Source: Flavobacteriales bacterium UBA4474
GTDB taxonomy: Bacteria > Bacteroidota > Bacteroidia > Flavobacteriales_D > Sanyastnellaceae
Assembly (NCBI GenBank): GCA_002389295.1
Contig: DGOE01000041.1
Location: 21,183-85,182, forward strand
Reading direction: 5' to 3'
DNA length: 64,000 nt
Below, piece by piece: positions 1 through 8,728 of the stretch. Within the stretch, counting starts at the first letter, position 1. Each line of letters starts with the position of its first letter. A model generated the notes under the pieces. That model was not told the origin of the DNA. It saw nothing but the letters and a program-made list of their open reading frames with translations, and did not search any database. Position numbers and translations under genes: made by a program.

Positions 1-2241
1 GGCACCATTGACGTAGGAGAAAACCTCCACCGCCTCGAAATCGACATTGTGCCCGATGGGTTTCCCCAAGAAACCTCTTTCGTCGTGGTCACCGAAGCCG
101 GGGACACCTTGCACACCGGAGGTGCGGAAGGCCTCGATGTCTGTATCCCCGATGGGTGTGTTTCCGTGTGGATGTACGATTCGGGTGCAGATGGCTTTTC
201 CATCGGTGGCACCTACCAAATTCGCTACGACGGCACTGTCCTGCGCGATGGTGAACACTTCGATGCGGCCCTGCTGACCCTGGTGGGTTGTCCCGAAGGA
301 AGCAGCTGTGACAGCGCCATCGACTTGTTGTTGCCCCCCAACGGAGACACCTTGTCCTTTGTGGCCCCCTTGTCCAGCACTTGGTATTACTTCCAAGTCG
401 ATACCACGGGACAGTACCGCTTTTCCACCTGCGACTTGACCGGCTGCGACACGCGGATCCACCTGTATGATTACTGCGACATGGCGGTCTTTGAGACTTC
501 TTCGGAGGCCTTCATCACCATGTCGGATGACGATTGTGGCCTCCAAAGTGTGGTCACACCGGTGCTCATCTCGGGAGAGACCATCTACATCCAAATCGAA
601 GGAGACGGCGATTGCAATGCCGGGGCCGGCGGCGTGCCTTTTGAAGCCCACTATTTGGGTGGCATCCCGGGCTGCATGAACATCGAAGCCTGCAACTACC
701 TGCCCATCGCGACCACCGCCGACACCTGCTATCTGGCCGGCGATCCGGAATGTCCCAACATCGGCCCCGACCTCATCATCAATGGTCCCCGGGCTTACAG
801 CACACTGGAGATGACGCTGGAAAACAGCTCCGACGGCTGCATGATTGAAGAGGGCTGTATTCAGGGGTATGGCTCGCGCGAAATCGTGCGCTTCGACACC
901 GAAATCGCCAACATCGGCACCGAAGACTATTTCATCGGCGCCCCTTCGGCCCAGCCCGACCAATTCGAGTGGGACGCCTGTCACAACCACTACCACTATG
1001 AGGGTTATGCCGAATACGCATTGTACGATGCCAGTGGCTCCCCCCTCCCCACCATCGGCTTCAAAAACGGTTTCTGTGTATTGGACCTGGGCAGTTGCAA
1101 CTACGGCGGCGGTCCCCAGAAGTACACCTGCTCCAACATGGGCATCACCGCAGGTTGTCAGGACATATACTCCCGCTACCTCGATTGCCAATGGGTCGAC
1201 ATCACCGACCTCGACGCTGGGGACTACACGTTGGTCATTCGCGTGAATTGGGACTACAGCCCCGACGCCAATGGCAGCTACGAGTTGAACTACGCCAACA
1301 ATGCTGTGGCCGTCTGCTTCTCATTTGAGCGCGACGCCAGCGGTACCGCCATCAACTTCGCCAAGTATGAAGACTGCCCTGTACCGGTGGACTGCCTGGG
1401 ACACCCCTTCGGCTCGGAGGAACCAGACTGTGCCGGCAACTGTCCGGGCTTTCTGGTCAAGGGCGATCTGGACCAAGACGGCGAAGTCGACGCGGACGAC
1501 CCCTTGCTCTATGCAGACTTGCTCATTGACGGGGTCGAATCTTCAGCGCCCTGCGTGGACCTCAATGGCGACGGCACGCTGAGCATCACCGATGTTGCGC
1601 TGGCCGCAGACTGCGCCCATTTGGGACACAACCACCTCGGAGACAATGGTGTGGAAGACCACTGCGATTGGAATGGGCCCTTGCTGGTGCCGGATGAGGA
1701 GGTCATGTTCTCCTTGATCCTTCCGCACGAAGACTCCAGTTTTGTCGACCTGTATGTCCACAACCCACAGACCTGGCTGAGCGGTTGGTCGGTGCAACTC
1801 GACGGCGCTGCCTTCACGGCATTGACGCCCTTGTTTGATACCACGGGCTTTTCCCACTACTTCCACCTGTCCGCTTCGGGCATGGTCTTTGGCGTGGCCC
1901 TCGAGGACAGTTTGGTGCACAAGAGCACCCTTCCACAACCCCTCGTTCGCTTGCACTTTACAGATGCAGCGGCAGAAATCTGCATGATCGGCAATGCCGA
2001 AGTCACGAACCACGACCGCCACAACGTTGCGGCTTCCGCCACAGGTTGCATAGTCCCGGGCACCTTCTGCCTCGGCGACATCAACGACAACGGCATCCGC
2101 GATGTGGGCGACCTGCTGGTGGCCCTCGGGATTTTTGGTTGCAATACGGATTGCGGACCGGCCGATGTGGATGGGGACGGGATTGTAGGGGTCAATGACC
2201 TTTTGATCATGCTCGGCCTCTTTGGAGACCCCTGTCAATAA
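1..2241 (+). CDS. Secreted lysyl oxidase-like protein with dockerin-like repeats (5' truncated by window edge)
   Basis: The frame is open through base 1, so the true start lies outside; the in-frame GTG at 49 is not convincing. The middle holds a lysyl oxidase catalytic region: the copper-binding stretch CHNHYHYEGY (from base 979), the FKNGFC segment whose lysine aligns with the LTQ-forming lysine of animal lysyl oxidases (HKASFC), and DIY...DCQW carrying the candidate LTQ tyrosine. Known family role: oxidative deamination of peptidyl lysine. Upstream is a Cys-rich GC....ACNY module (about 670-750); downstream are a dockerin-like EF-hand pair (about 1460-1620) and a C-terminal pair (about 2075-2241). 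It ends in a Cys-bracketed half-dockerin instead of a T9SS type A domain. Paralogue of the protein at 8715-11153. The substrate is unknown. Confidence 0.85.
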   Translation, partial: GTIDVGENLHRLEIDIVPDGFPQETSFVVVTEAGDTLHTGGAEGLDVCIPDGCVSVWMYDSGADGFSIGGTYQIRYDGTVLRDGEHFDAALLTLVGCPEGSSCDSAIDLLLPPNGDTLSFVAPLSSTWYYFQVDTTGQYRFSTCDLTGCDTRIHLYDYCDMAVFETSSEAFITMSDDDCGLQSVVTPVLISGETIYIQIEGDGDCNAGAGGVPFEAHYLGGIPGCMNIEACNYLPIATTADTCYLAGDPECPNIGPDLIINGPRAYSTLEMTLENSSDGCMIEEGCIQGYGSREIVRFDTEIANIGTEDYFIGAPSAQPDQFEWDACHNHYHYEGYAEYALYDASGSPLPTIGFKNGFCVLDLGSCNYGGGPQKYTCSNMGITAGCQDIYSRYLDCQWVDITDLDAGDYTLVIRVNWDYSPDANGSYELNYANNAVAVCFSFERDASGTAINFAKYEDCPVPVDCLGHPFGSEEPDCAGNCPGFLVKGDLDQDGEVDADDPLLYADLLIDGVESSAPCVDLNGDGTLSITDVALAADCAHLGHNHLGDNGVEDHCDWNGPLLVPDEEVMFSLILPHEDSSFVDLYVHNPQTWLSGWSVQLDGAAFTALTPLFDTTGFSHYFHLSASGMVFGVALEDSLVHKSTLPQPLVRLHFTDAAAEICMIGNAEVTNHDRHNVAASATGCIVPGTFCLGDINDNGIRDVGDLLVALGIFGCNTDCGPADVDGDGIVGVNDLLIMLGLFGDPCQ

Positions 2242-2290
2242 TCCACAGGGCTTGGCGGCCAGAGGGTGCCATCAGCCTGCCCGGCTGGGC

Positions 2291-2298
2291 TAACTTTG
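2291..2298 (+). promoter_or_regulatory. Bacteroidota -7 promoter element (TAACTTTG)
   Basis: TAACTTTG fits TAnnTTTG exactly and lies 21 bases before the ATG at 2320. It falls inside the longer reading frame that begins at 2266, which argues for the internal ATG as the start of icmF. I see no convincing -33 TTG at the usual spacing. Confidence 0.5.
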
Positions 2299-2319
2299 GA
2301 GCGCTCCATTGAAACGCGC

Positions 2320-5300
2320 ATGGAATCTTCACAACCGAAAGACGCATCCACCTCCGCGGCCACGCGATCCGGACATCCCATCCGCATCGTTACGGCAGCT
2401 TCTCTCTTTGATGGCCATGACGCGGCCATCAACATCATGCGGCGGATCCTGCAGCGCTCGGGATGCGAGATCATCCACTTGGGCCATGACCGCTCTGTCG
2501 ACGAAGTGGTGAACTGTGCCATTGAGGAGGACGCACAAGCCATTGCCATGACCTCCTACCAAGGGGGCCACATGGAGTACTTCAAGTACATGAAGGACCT
2601 CCTGGACGAGCGCGGCGCTGGCCACATCCGCATTTTTGGCGGCGGCGGCGGCACCATCCTCCCCACGGAAATCGCGGAACTGCAGGAATACGGTATCGAG
2701 CGGATTTACCACCCTGATGACGGGCGGGAATTGGGCCTGCAGGGCATGATCGACGATGTCATCCAACGCTGCGACTTCCCCGTTGTGGGCGCGCCTTTTG
2801 GAGAGGCCGACCGGCTGAGTGAAAAGCGCCCTGGAGACCTTGCGCGGCTGATTACGGCTGCAGAGGTGGGCGCCAAGCCGTATGCCGATATCCTCGACGG
2901 CATCAGGACAGCCGGCCAAACAGCCAACGTCCCTGTGCTGGGCATCACCGGTACCGGTGGAGCCGGTAAGAGCTCTCTGGTCGATGAACTGGTCCGCCGG
3001 TTTCTCATCGATTTTGACGACAAGCGCATGGCCATTGTGTCTGTGGACCCCTCCAAGCGCAAAACGGGCGGCGCCTTGCTCGGCGACCGCATCCGAATGA
3101 ATGCCATCGCTTCGGGGCGGGTGTACATGCGCTCTTTGGCCACGCGTCAATCCAACCTGGCACTCAGCCGCCATGTGGGCGATGCCCTCCAGATCCTGAA
3201 GGCGGCTGGATTCGACCTCATCGTGCTCGAGACCTCCGGCATTGGCCAAAGCGATACGGAGATCATGGAGCACAGCGATGTGGCCCTGTATGTCATGACC
3301 CCTGAATTCGGGGCGGCCACGCAGCTCGAAAAGATCGACATGCTCGACTTCGCCGACGTGGTGGCGATCAACAAGTTTGACAAGCGCGGCGGCGCCGATG
3401 CCCTGCGCGACGTGCGCAAGCAATACAAGCGCAACCACGAACTGTGGGAGGCCCAAGACGGGGACCTGCCCATCTTTGGCACCATTGCTTCGCAGTTCAA
3501 CGACCCCGGAACCCACCGTTTGTACCGGACATTGATGAACGCCCTCTCGGAAAAGACCGGAGCTGTGCTGGCGAGCACCTTTGGTGCCGACGCCGGAGAG
3601 AGCGAAAAGGTTCATGTGATTCCGCCAAAACGGACGCGGTACTTGAGCGAAATCGCCGATGGCATCCGTGCCTACAACGATTGGACGGATGCCCAAGCTG
3701 CGCTTGCCGGAAAACTGCAGGCCCTGCGGATCGCACGCGCTGAACTGGCCGATACGGATGCCGATACGCTCCTGGCGGCGAAGGCGGAAGGGCTTACACG
3801 GGAACTTGACCCCAAGAACCTGCACTGGCTCGAAACATGGCCGGAGGAGGCCGACCGCTATCGCAATGCGGAGTACATCTTCGAAGTGCGGGGCAAGGAA
3901 ATCCGGATCCCTACGACCACCAAGAGCCTGAGTCACCAGGACATCCCCAAGGTCAGCGTGCCTCGGCTCACCGGATGGCGCGACCTGTTGCGTTGGGGCC
4001 TGCAGGAAAACGTGCCCGGCGCTTTTCCCTTTACAGCCGGTATCTATCCCTTCAAGCGCCAAGGCGAAGACCCCACCCGCATGTTTGCCGGCGAGGGCGG
4101 ACCGGAGCGAACGAATCGGCGGTTCCACTATGTCTCTGGAGACATGCCGGCCAAACGGCTGTCTACAGCGTTTGATTCCGTCACCCTTTACGGGCGCGAT
4201 CCGGACCTGCGGCCCGATATCCATGGAAAGGTGGGCAACTCCGGGGTGAGCGTTTGTTCCCTCGACGATGCCAAGCGCCTTTACAGCGGTTTTGACCTCT
4301 GCGACCCCTCTACCAGTGTGTCGATGACCATCAACGGTCCGGCGCCCATGGTGTTGGCCTTCTTCCTCAACGCCGCCATCGACCAGCGCTGCGAGAAGTA
4401 CATCCGTGCGCATGGATTGGAAGCCGAGGTGGAAGCCGTGCTCAAGGCCCGATGGGACGACCAGGGCCTCTCCCGCCCGGTCTACCGCGGTGCCTTGCCC
4501 GAGGGCAATGACGGATTGGGGCTGCTCCTGCTCGGGTGCACCGGTGATGAAGTGCTCGATGCCAAAACCTACGCCCCTTTGGCTGCCGAAGCGCTGTCCC
4601 AGGTGCGCGGCACTGTGCAGGCCGACATCCTCAAGGAGGACCAGGCCCAAAACACCTGCATTTTCTCTACCGAGTTTGCCTTGCGGCTCATGGGCGATGT
4701 GCAGTCTTACTTTATTGACCAGAAAGTCCGCAATTTCTATTCGGTCTCGATTTCTGGCTACCACATCGCAGAGGCGGGGGCCAACCCCATCACGCAGCTC
4801 GCCTTTACCCTAGCCAACGGCTTTACTTATGTGGAGTATTACCTGAGCCGGGGCATGGACATCAACCACTTTGGACCCAACCTCAGCTTCTTCTTCTCCA
4901 ATGGCATCGATCCGGAATATGCGGTGATTGGCCGCGTCGCCCGGCGCATTTGGGCCAAGGCCATGGACAAGAAGTACGGTGCAGATGAGCGGGCCCAAAA
5001 GCTCAAGTACCACATCCAGACCAGTGGCCGCTCCCTGCACGCGCAAGAAATCGACTTCAACGATATCCGCACGACGCTGCAGGCCCTCTACGCCATTTAC
5101 GACAACTGCAACTCCCTGCACACCAACGCCTTTGACGAGGCCATCACCACACCTACCGAGGGCAGCGTCCGGCGGGCCATTGCCATTCAGCTCATCATCA
5201 ACCGGGAGTTGGGGCTGGCCAAAAACGAAAACCCGCTGCAGGGCGCCTTCATCATCGAGGAACTCACCGACCTGGTCGAGGAAGCGGTGATGGTGGAATT

Positions 5301-5706
5301 CGATAGACTCACCGAACGCGGCGGGGTGCTCGGCGCCATGGAAACCATGTACCAGCGCAGCCGCATCCAAGAGGAGAGCCTGCACTATGAGACGCTGAAG
5401 CACACGGGCGAGTACCCCATCATCGGGGTGAATACCTTCCTGTCCAAGGAGGGCTCCCCCACCATTGTGCCGGGCGAAGTCATCCGCGCCACGCCGGAAG
5501 AGAAGCAGGGCCAAATCGACGGTCTTGCGGCGCTGCACAGCGCCCATGGCGACCGGACGGAAGCTGCCCTGGAAAATGTGCGGCGCATTGCTGTAGAACA
5601 CGGCAATCTGTTTGCCGAGTTGATGGAAGCGGTGAAGTCCTGCTCGCTGGGGCAATTGACCGAAGCGATGTTTGAAGTGGGCGGCGCCTACCGCCGCAAC
5701 ATGTGA
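2320..5706 (+). CDS. icmF: Fused isobutyryl-CoA mutase (IcmF), adenosylcobalamin-dependent
   Basis: A 1128-residue fusion with the IcmF domain order. An N-terminal B12-binding domain has DGHDAAI (His33 as lower axial ligand). A MeaB-like G-protein chaperone domain follows, with P-loop GTGGAGKSS near residue 210 and base-recognition motif NKFD near 350. The C-terminal half is the substrate-binding mutase barrel ([16 protein letters not shown] through [11 protein letters not shown]). The family interconverts isobutyryl-CoA and n-butyryl-CoA; pivalyl-type relatives exist, so the exact substrate is inferred. ATG 2320 is preferred over 2266 because a -7 element lies between them and residues from 2320 resemble known N-termini. 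A cobalamin-type uptake operon candidate lies at 52286-55223. No frameshift seen. Confidence 0.95.
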   Translation: MESSQPKDASTSAATRSGHPIRIVTAASLFDGHDAAINIMRRILQRSGCEIIHLGHDRSVDEVVNCAIEEDAQAIAMTSYQGGHMEYFKYMKDLLDERGAGHIRIFGGGGGTILPTEIAELQEYGIERIYHPDDGRELGLQGMIDDVIQRCDFPVVGAPFGEADRLSEKRPGDLARLITAAEVGAKPYADILDGIRTAGQTANVPVLGITGTGGAGKSSLVDELVRRFLIDFDDKRMAIVSVDPSKRKTGGALLGDRIRMNAIASGRVYMRSLATRQSNLALSRHVGDALQILKAAGFDLIVLETSGIGQSDTEIMEHSDVALYVMTPEFGAATQLEKIDMLDFADVVAINKFDKRGGADALRDVRKQYKRNHELWEAQDGDLPIFGTIASQFNDPGTHRLYRTLMNALSEKTGAVLASTFGADAGESEKVHVIPPKRTRYLSEIADGIRAYNDWTDAQAALAGKLQALRIARAELADTDADTLLAAKAEGLTRELDPKNLHWLETWPEEADRYRNAEYIFEVRGKEIRIPTTTKSLSHQDIPKVSVPRLTGWRDLLRWGLQENVPGAFPFTAGIYPFKRQGEDPTRMFAGEGGPERTNRRFHYVSGDMPAKRLSTAFDSVTLYGRDPDLRPDIHGKVGNSGVSVCSLDDAKRLYSGFDLCDPSTSVSMTINGPAPMVLAFFLNAAIDQRCEKYIRAHGLEAEVEAVLKARWDDQGLSRPVYRGALPEGNDGLGLLLLGCTGDEVLDAKTYAPLAAEALSQVRGTVQADILKEDQAQNTCIFSTEFALRLMGDVQSYFIDQKVRNFYSVSISGYHIAEAGANPITQLAFTLANGFTYVEYYLSRGMDINHFGPNLSFFFSNGIDPEYAVIGRVARRIWAKAMDKKYGADERAQKLKYHIQTSGRSLHAQEIDFNDIRTTLQALYAIYDNCNSLHTNAFDEAITTPTEGSVRRAIAIQLIINRELGLAKNENPLQGAFIIEELTDLVEEAVMVEFDRLTERGGVLGAMETMYQRSRIQEESLHYETLKHTGEYPIIGVNTFLSKEGSPTIVPGEVIRATPEEKQGQIDGLAALHSAHGDRTEAALENVRRIAVEHGNLFAELMEAVKSCSLGQLTEAMFEVGGAYRRNM

Positions 5707-5716
5707 GTCCCTCAGC

Positions 5717-6433
5717 GTGATCGTTTCCCTCTGGTCCGGCCCGCGTTCCATGAGCACTGCGCTCATGTACAGCATGGCGCAGCGGGTAGATACGCGGGTG
5801 CTCGACGAACCCCTTTACGGCCACTTCCTCGCGCACACTGGCGCTGAGCGTCCGTGTCGGGCCGCTACGCTCGCTGCGTGGCCGACCACGCCCCAAGCCG
5901 CCCTTGATTTCATGGCGCCGAAACCAGCGGAGCTCAGCGGCAACCATGTGCTGTTCTGCAAGCACATGGCCAACCACATTGACGGGCTACCGTGGGGTGC
6001 CTTTGAAGGCCATCGGCACGTGTTGCTCTTCCGCAACCCAGCTGCAGTGATGGCTTCATATGGCGCCCACATCCAGCGTCCGACGCTGGCCGATCTCTGT
6101 TATGACCACCAGCTGGAATTGCTCGAGCGAATGAACCAGGCCGGTACTGCGCCTGTGGTCGTGTGCAGCGACCGGTTGCAGGCCGACCCAGAGCGGGTCT
6201 TGCGCGCCATGTGCGGCGCGTTGGGGCTCGATTGGGACCCGGCCATCATGCGTTGGCAGGCCGGGGCGCGGCCAGAAGACGGTCCTTGGGCGCCTTGGTG
6301 GTATGACGGGGTGCACGCCTCTGCGGGTTGGGAGGCCCGTCCGGTGCGCACGCATGCCGTTCCGCTGCATCTTACCGACCTTCACGCCGCATGTGAGGGC
6401 GCCTACAACCAGCTCCTAGAACGCGCGATCTGA
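5717..6433 (+). CDS. Sulfotransferase-like P-loop protein
   Basis: A 238-residue protein starting at GTG 5717, just after the icmF stop. The N-terminal LWSGPRSMSTALMYSMAQR is a sulfotransferase-type 5'-phosphosulfate loop, followed by LDEPLYGHFL. The segment HVLLFRNPAAVMASY resembles the 3'-phosphate-binding strand-helix of PAPS-dependent enzymes. Its stop overlaps the next start (TGATG at 6431-6435), indicating translational coupling to the aminotransferase-like protein. From memory, plant branched-chain aminotransferase-like proteins carry the same two modules fused, which suggests a functional pair. The acceptor is unknown, and a kinase-like or non-sulfotransferase role cannot be excluded. 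Confidence 0.75.
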   Translation: MIVSLWSGPRSMSTALMYSMAQRVDTRVLDEPLYGHFLAHTGAERPCRAATLAAWPTTPQAALDFMAPKPAELSGNHVLFCKHMANHIDGLPWGAFEGHRHVLLFRNPAAVMASYGAHIQRPTLADLCYDHQLELLERMNQAGTAPVVVCSDRLQADPERVLRAMCGALGLDWDPAIMRWQAGARPEDGPWAPWWYDGVHASAGWEARPVRTHAVPLHLTDLHAACEGAYNQLLERAI

Positions 6434-7347
6434 TGGCCAAGTACAACCAACCCGACCCCCGCAACGAACGCACCCAATGCTGGGTCAACGGCCTCGTCCC
6501 CAGGGCGGAGGCCAAGGTGCACGCCCTCGACAGTGTCGTCCAGGGTGGCGATGCCGTCTGGGAAGGACTGCGCATCACCGATGGCCGGGCCATTCAATTG
6601 GAAGAACACCTGACGCGGCTGTTGGACTCCGCCCACGCCCTGGCATTTGCGGACATTCCGTCCCGCGAAGAATTGCGACAGGCCATTTTCGACACCCTCA
6701 AGGCCAATGAAATGCGGGACGGTGTGCATTGCCGCATCACCCTGTCACGTGGCGTGAAATCCACCAGCGGCATGGACCCCCGCTTGAATGTGCACGGTCC
6801 TACCCTGATCATCGTGCCCGAGTACAAAGGCATGGTGTACGGCGACGAAGGCATCCGGCTCGTGACCAGTGCGATCCGGCGCAACGGTCCGCAGTTTCTC
6901 GACAGCCACATTCACCACAACAACCTGCTCAACAACATCCTCGCCAAGATCGAGGCCAATGTCGCCGGTGCCGATGATGCCATCATGCTTGACGACCGCG
7001 GATTTCTCGCAGAAACCAACGCCACCAACCTCTTCCTTGTCCGCGACGGGGCATTGCTCACCCCCTACGCCCACGCCTGCCTTCCGGGCCTGACCCGGCA
7101 GTTCGTGTGCGATGCGGCAGCAGCAGCGGGGATTCCCGCACGCGAGGCCGACCTCACCTTGACGCAGCTGTATACGGCGGATGAAGCCTTCACCACCGGC
7201 ACCATGGGTGCCTTGGCCCATATCGTGGAGGCCGATGGAAGGCGGATTGCGGATGGCACCAAAGGGCCGGTGACGCGCCGTTTACAAGAGGCTTACCATG
7301 CGCAAATTTTGGATACGGCCATCCCTTTGCCTGACATTGCAGGCTGA
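6433..7347 (+). CDS. Class IV aminotransferase-like protein lacking the PLP lysine
   Basis: A 304-residue fold-type IV PLP protein resembling branched-chain and D-amino-acid aminotransferases: GDAVWEGLR near the N-terminus, NNILAKIEA, then ETNATNLFLV and LPGLTR, which normally hold the PLP phosphate. In family members an IKSxN or AKxxxN lysine precedes the LLNNILAK segment and forms the Schiff base. Here the aligned residue is His161 (codon 6913-6915, in IHHNNLLNN) and no nearby lysine replaces it. The protein may be non-catalytic, use another chemistry, or bind a different ligand. It overlaps the sulfotransferase-like gene by one base. The usual label ilvE is therefore not justified. Confidence 0.85.
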   Translation: MAKYNQPDPRNERTQCWVNGLVPRAEAKVHALDSVVQGGDAVWEGLRITDGRAIQLEEHLTRLLDSAHALAFADIPSREELRQAIFDTLKANEMRDGVHCRITLSRGVKSTSGMDPRLNVHGPTLIIVPEYKGMVYGDEGIRLVTSAIRRNGPQFLDSHIHHNNLLNNILAKIEANVAGADDAIMLDDRGFLAETNATNLFLVRDGALLTPYAHACLPGLTRQFVCDAAAAAGIPAREADLTLTQLYTADEAFTTGTMGALAHIVEADGRRIADGTKGPVTRRLQEAYHAQILDTAIPLPDIAG

Positions 7348-7382
7348 TAAGGCCGGTCAACCTGCCCCAACACTGCTCACCG

Positions 7383-7826
7383 ATGTCCCCCACCCTCCGC
7401 AATATTCTCGCCGGCCTGGCCGGTGCCATCGCCAGTCAACCCGCCAATATGCTGTTGTTGGCGCCCATGGCCCGCCTCACCGGAGCACCTGAGCTGCCCC
7501 AGCCCCCTGAGGGCATGTCGATGCTGGAAGTCCATGAATTCTACGCGCCGCTCATCGCCCAATTCGAGCCGGTTCACTTCGTGGGTCCCATTGTCGCCCA
7601 TTGGAACGGGGCATTCATCGGCGCCCTGGTCGCCGCATTGCTCATGAGTGGAAAAAAAGGAACCGTCCCTTTGATTGTGGCCAGCTTGTCCCTTGTGGGC
7701 GGAATCATGATGGCCTTCCTCACCTCCAGTCAGCCCGTTTGGTCCATGGCGCTTGACCTTGCCGGCTATCTGCCCATGGGGTGGCTGGGTTGGCAACTGG
7801 CACTCCGCTTGCGCCAGAAGCGCTGA
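7383..7826 (+). CDS. Small multipass membrane protein, function unknown
   Basis: 147 residues with about four hydrophobic segments: near residues 5-30, a GPIVAHWNGAFIGALVAALL stretch, a LIVASLSLVGGIMMAF stretch, and a C-terminal segment ending in RLRQKR. I do not recognise the family with certainty. The layout resembles small inner-membrane proteins of unknown function common in Bacteroidota. It lies 35 bases after the aminotransferase-like gene and 44 bases before the EamA transporter, all in the same direction, so co-transcription is likely. The ATG at 7383 is the first one after the previous stop. Confidence 0.7.
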   Translation: MSPTLRNILAGLAGAIASQPANMLLLAPMARLTGAPELPQPPEGMSMLEVHEFYAPLIAQFEPVHFVGPIVAHWNGAFIGALVAALLMSGKKGTVPLIVASLSLVGGIMMAFLTSSQPVWSMALDLAGYLPMGWLGWQLALRLRQKR

Positions 7827-7870
7827 ATGGGGTAGACAGAACCGGGCGCCAGGGCCGACCTTTGCAGCGG

Positions 7871-8728
7871 ATGTCACGTGGCTTGGTCTTTATGTTGCAG
7901 TCGGTGGTGCTCTACACCTCCGCCAACCTGCTGGTCAAGGCCCTCGCGGTCCTTCCGACGCCGCAATTGGTCTTCCTGCGCAGCGTCATCAGCCTGTTTT
8001 TTTGCGTCATCTGGCTCTGGAGAAAGGGCCAACCGCTGTGGGGTCACAACCGCAAATGGCTGGTCGTCCGGGGCGTGATGGGCATGATCGGGTTGACCTT
8101 GTTTTTCCATATCATCCGGCACATCCCGCTGGCCAGCGCCACGGTCATCCAGTACCTCTCCCCCATTTTCACGGTGCTGCTGGCCATCCTGTTTGACGGT
8201 CAGCGGATCAAGACCCACCGCTGGGTCTACTTCGCCGCAGCCTTTGGCGGCGTGCTGATGGTGAAGGGCTTTGATCCACGTGTCTCTTGGCTTTACCTGG
8301 CCATGGGCGTGGGCAGCGCTTTGGCCGCCGCTGTGGCCTACCTCGCCACCATCAAGTGCCGCGAGACCGACAGCCCCGTCGGGATTGTCGCCTATTTCCA
8401 CCTGATTGCCACCCCCATCATGGGCACGTGGAGCGCCGCGGTGTGGCACCCCATGACGGCCAGCCAATGGGGCATGGCCCTGGGAATCGGGGGGCTTTCG
8501 TTGCTCGCTCAGGTGGCGATGACCAAGGCTTTGCACCTGGAAGATGCAGCCCGCGTGATGCCGTTCAAATATTTCGGCGCCTTGCTCGCACTGGGGCTGG
8601 CTTGGATCTTGTTCGATGAAAAAATCACCGGCTGGGCCTTGGTCGGCATCGGCGTGGTCTTGGCCGCTGTGACCGCCAACACCATCGCCGGAAAGCGCAA
8701 GCCGCCCGCAGTGGTCAGCGCACCGTGA
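7871..8728 (+). CDS. EamA/DMT-family transporter (RhaT-like drug/metabolite exporter)
   Basis: 285 residues with ten predicted membrane segments arranged as two EamA repeats. The first has SANLLVKAL and TPQLVFLRSVISLFFC; the second contains KYFGALLALGLAWILFDEKITGW, with a typical C-terminal G.VLA...A. The start is taken at ATG 7871 (MSRGLVFMLQ) because the upstream extension to 7781 would overlap the preceding gene and lacks homology-like sequence. A near-match -7 element (GACCTTTG, 7858-7865) ends 5 bases before the ATG. Members export amino acids, nucleobases or other small metabolites; the substrate cannot be told. Its 3' end overlaps the convergent lysyl oxidase-like gene by 14 bases. Confidence 0.85.
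   Translation: MSRGLVFMLQSVVLYTSANLLVKALAVLPTPQLVFLRSVISLFFCVIWLWRKGQPLWGHNRKWLVVRGVMGMIGLTLFFHIIRHIPLASATVIQYLSPIFTVLLAILFDGQRIKTHRWVYFAAAFGGVLMVKGFDPRVSWLYLAMGVGSALAAAVAYLATIKCRETDSPVGIVAYFHLIATPIMGTWSAAVWHPMTASQWGMALGIGGLSLLAQVAMTKALHLEDAARVMPFKYFGALLALGLAWILFDEKITGWALVGIGVVLAAVTANTIAGKRKPPAVVSAP

Noticed and set aside
2329..4764. 811-codon minus-strand open frame antisense to icmF
   Set aside because: It mirrors the high-GC coding frame of icmF, has no recognisable domain and no promoter; an antisense shadow.
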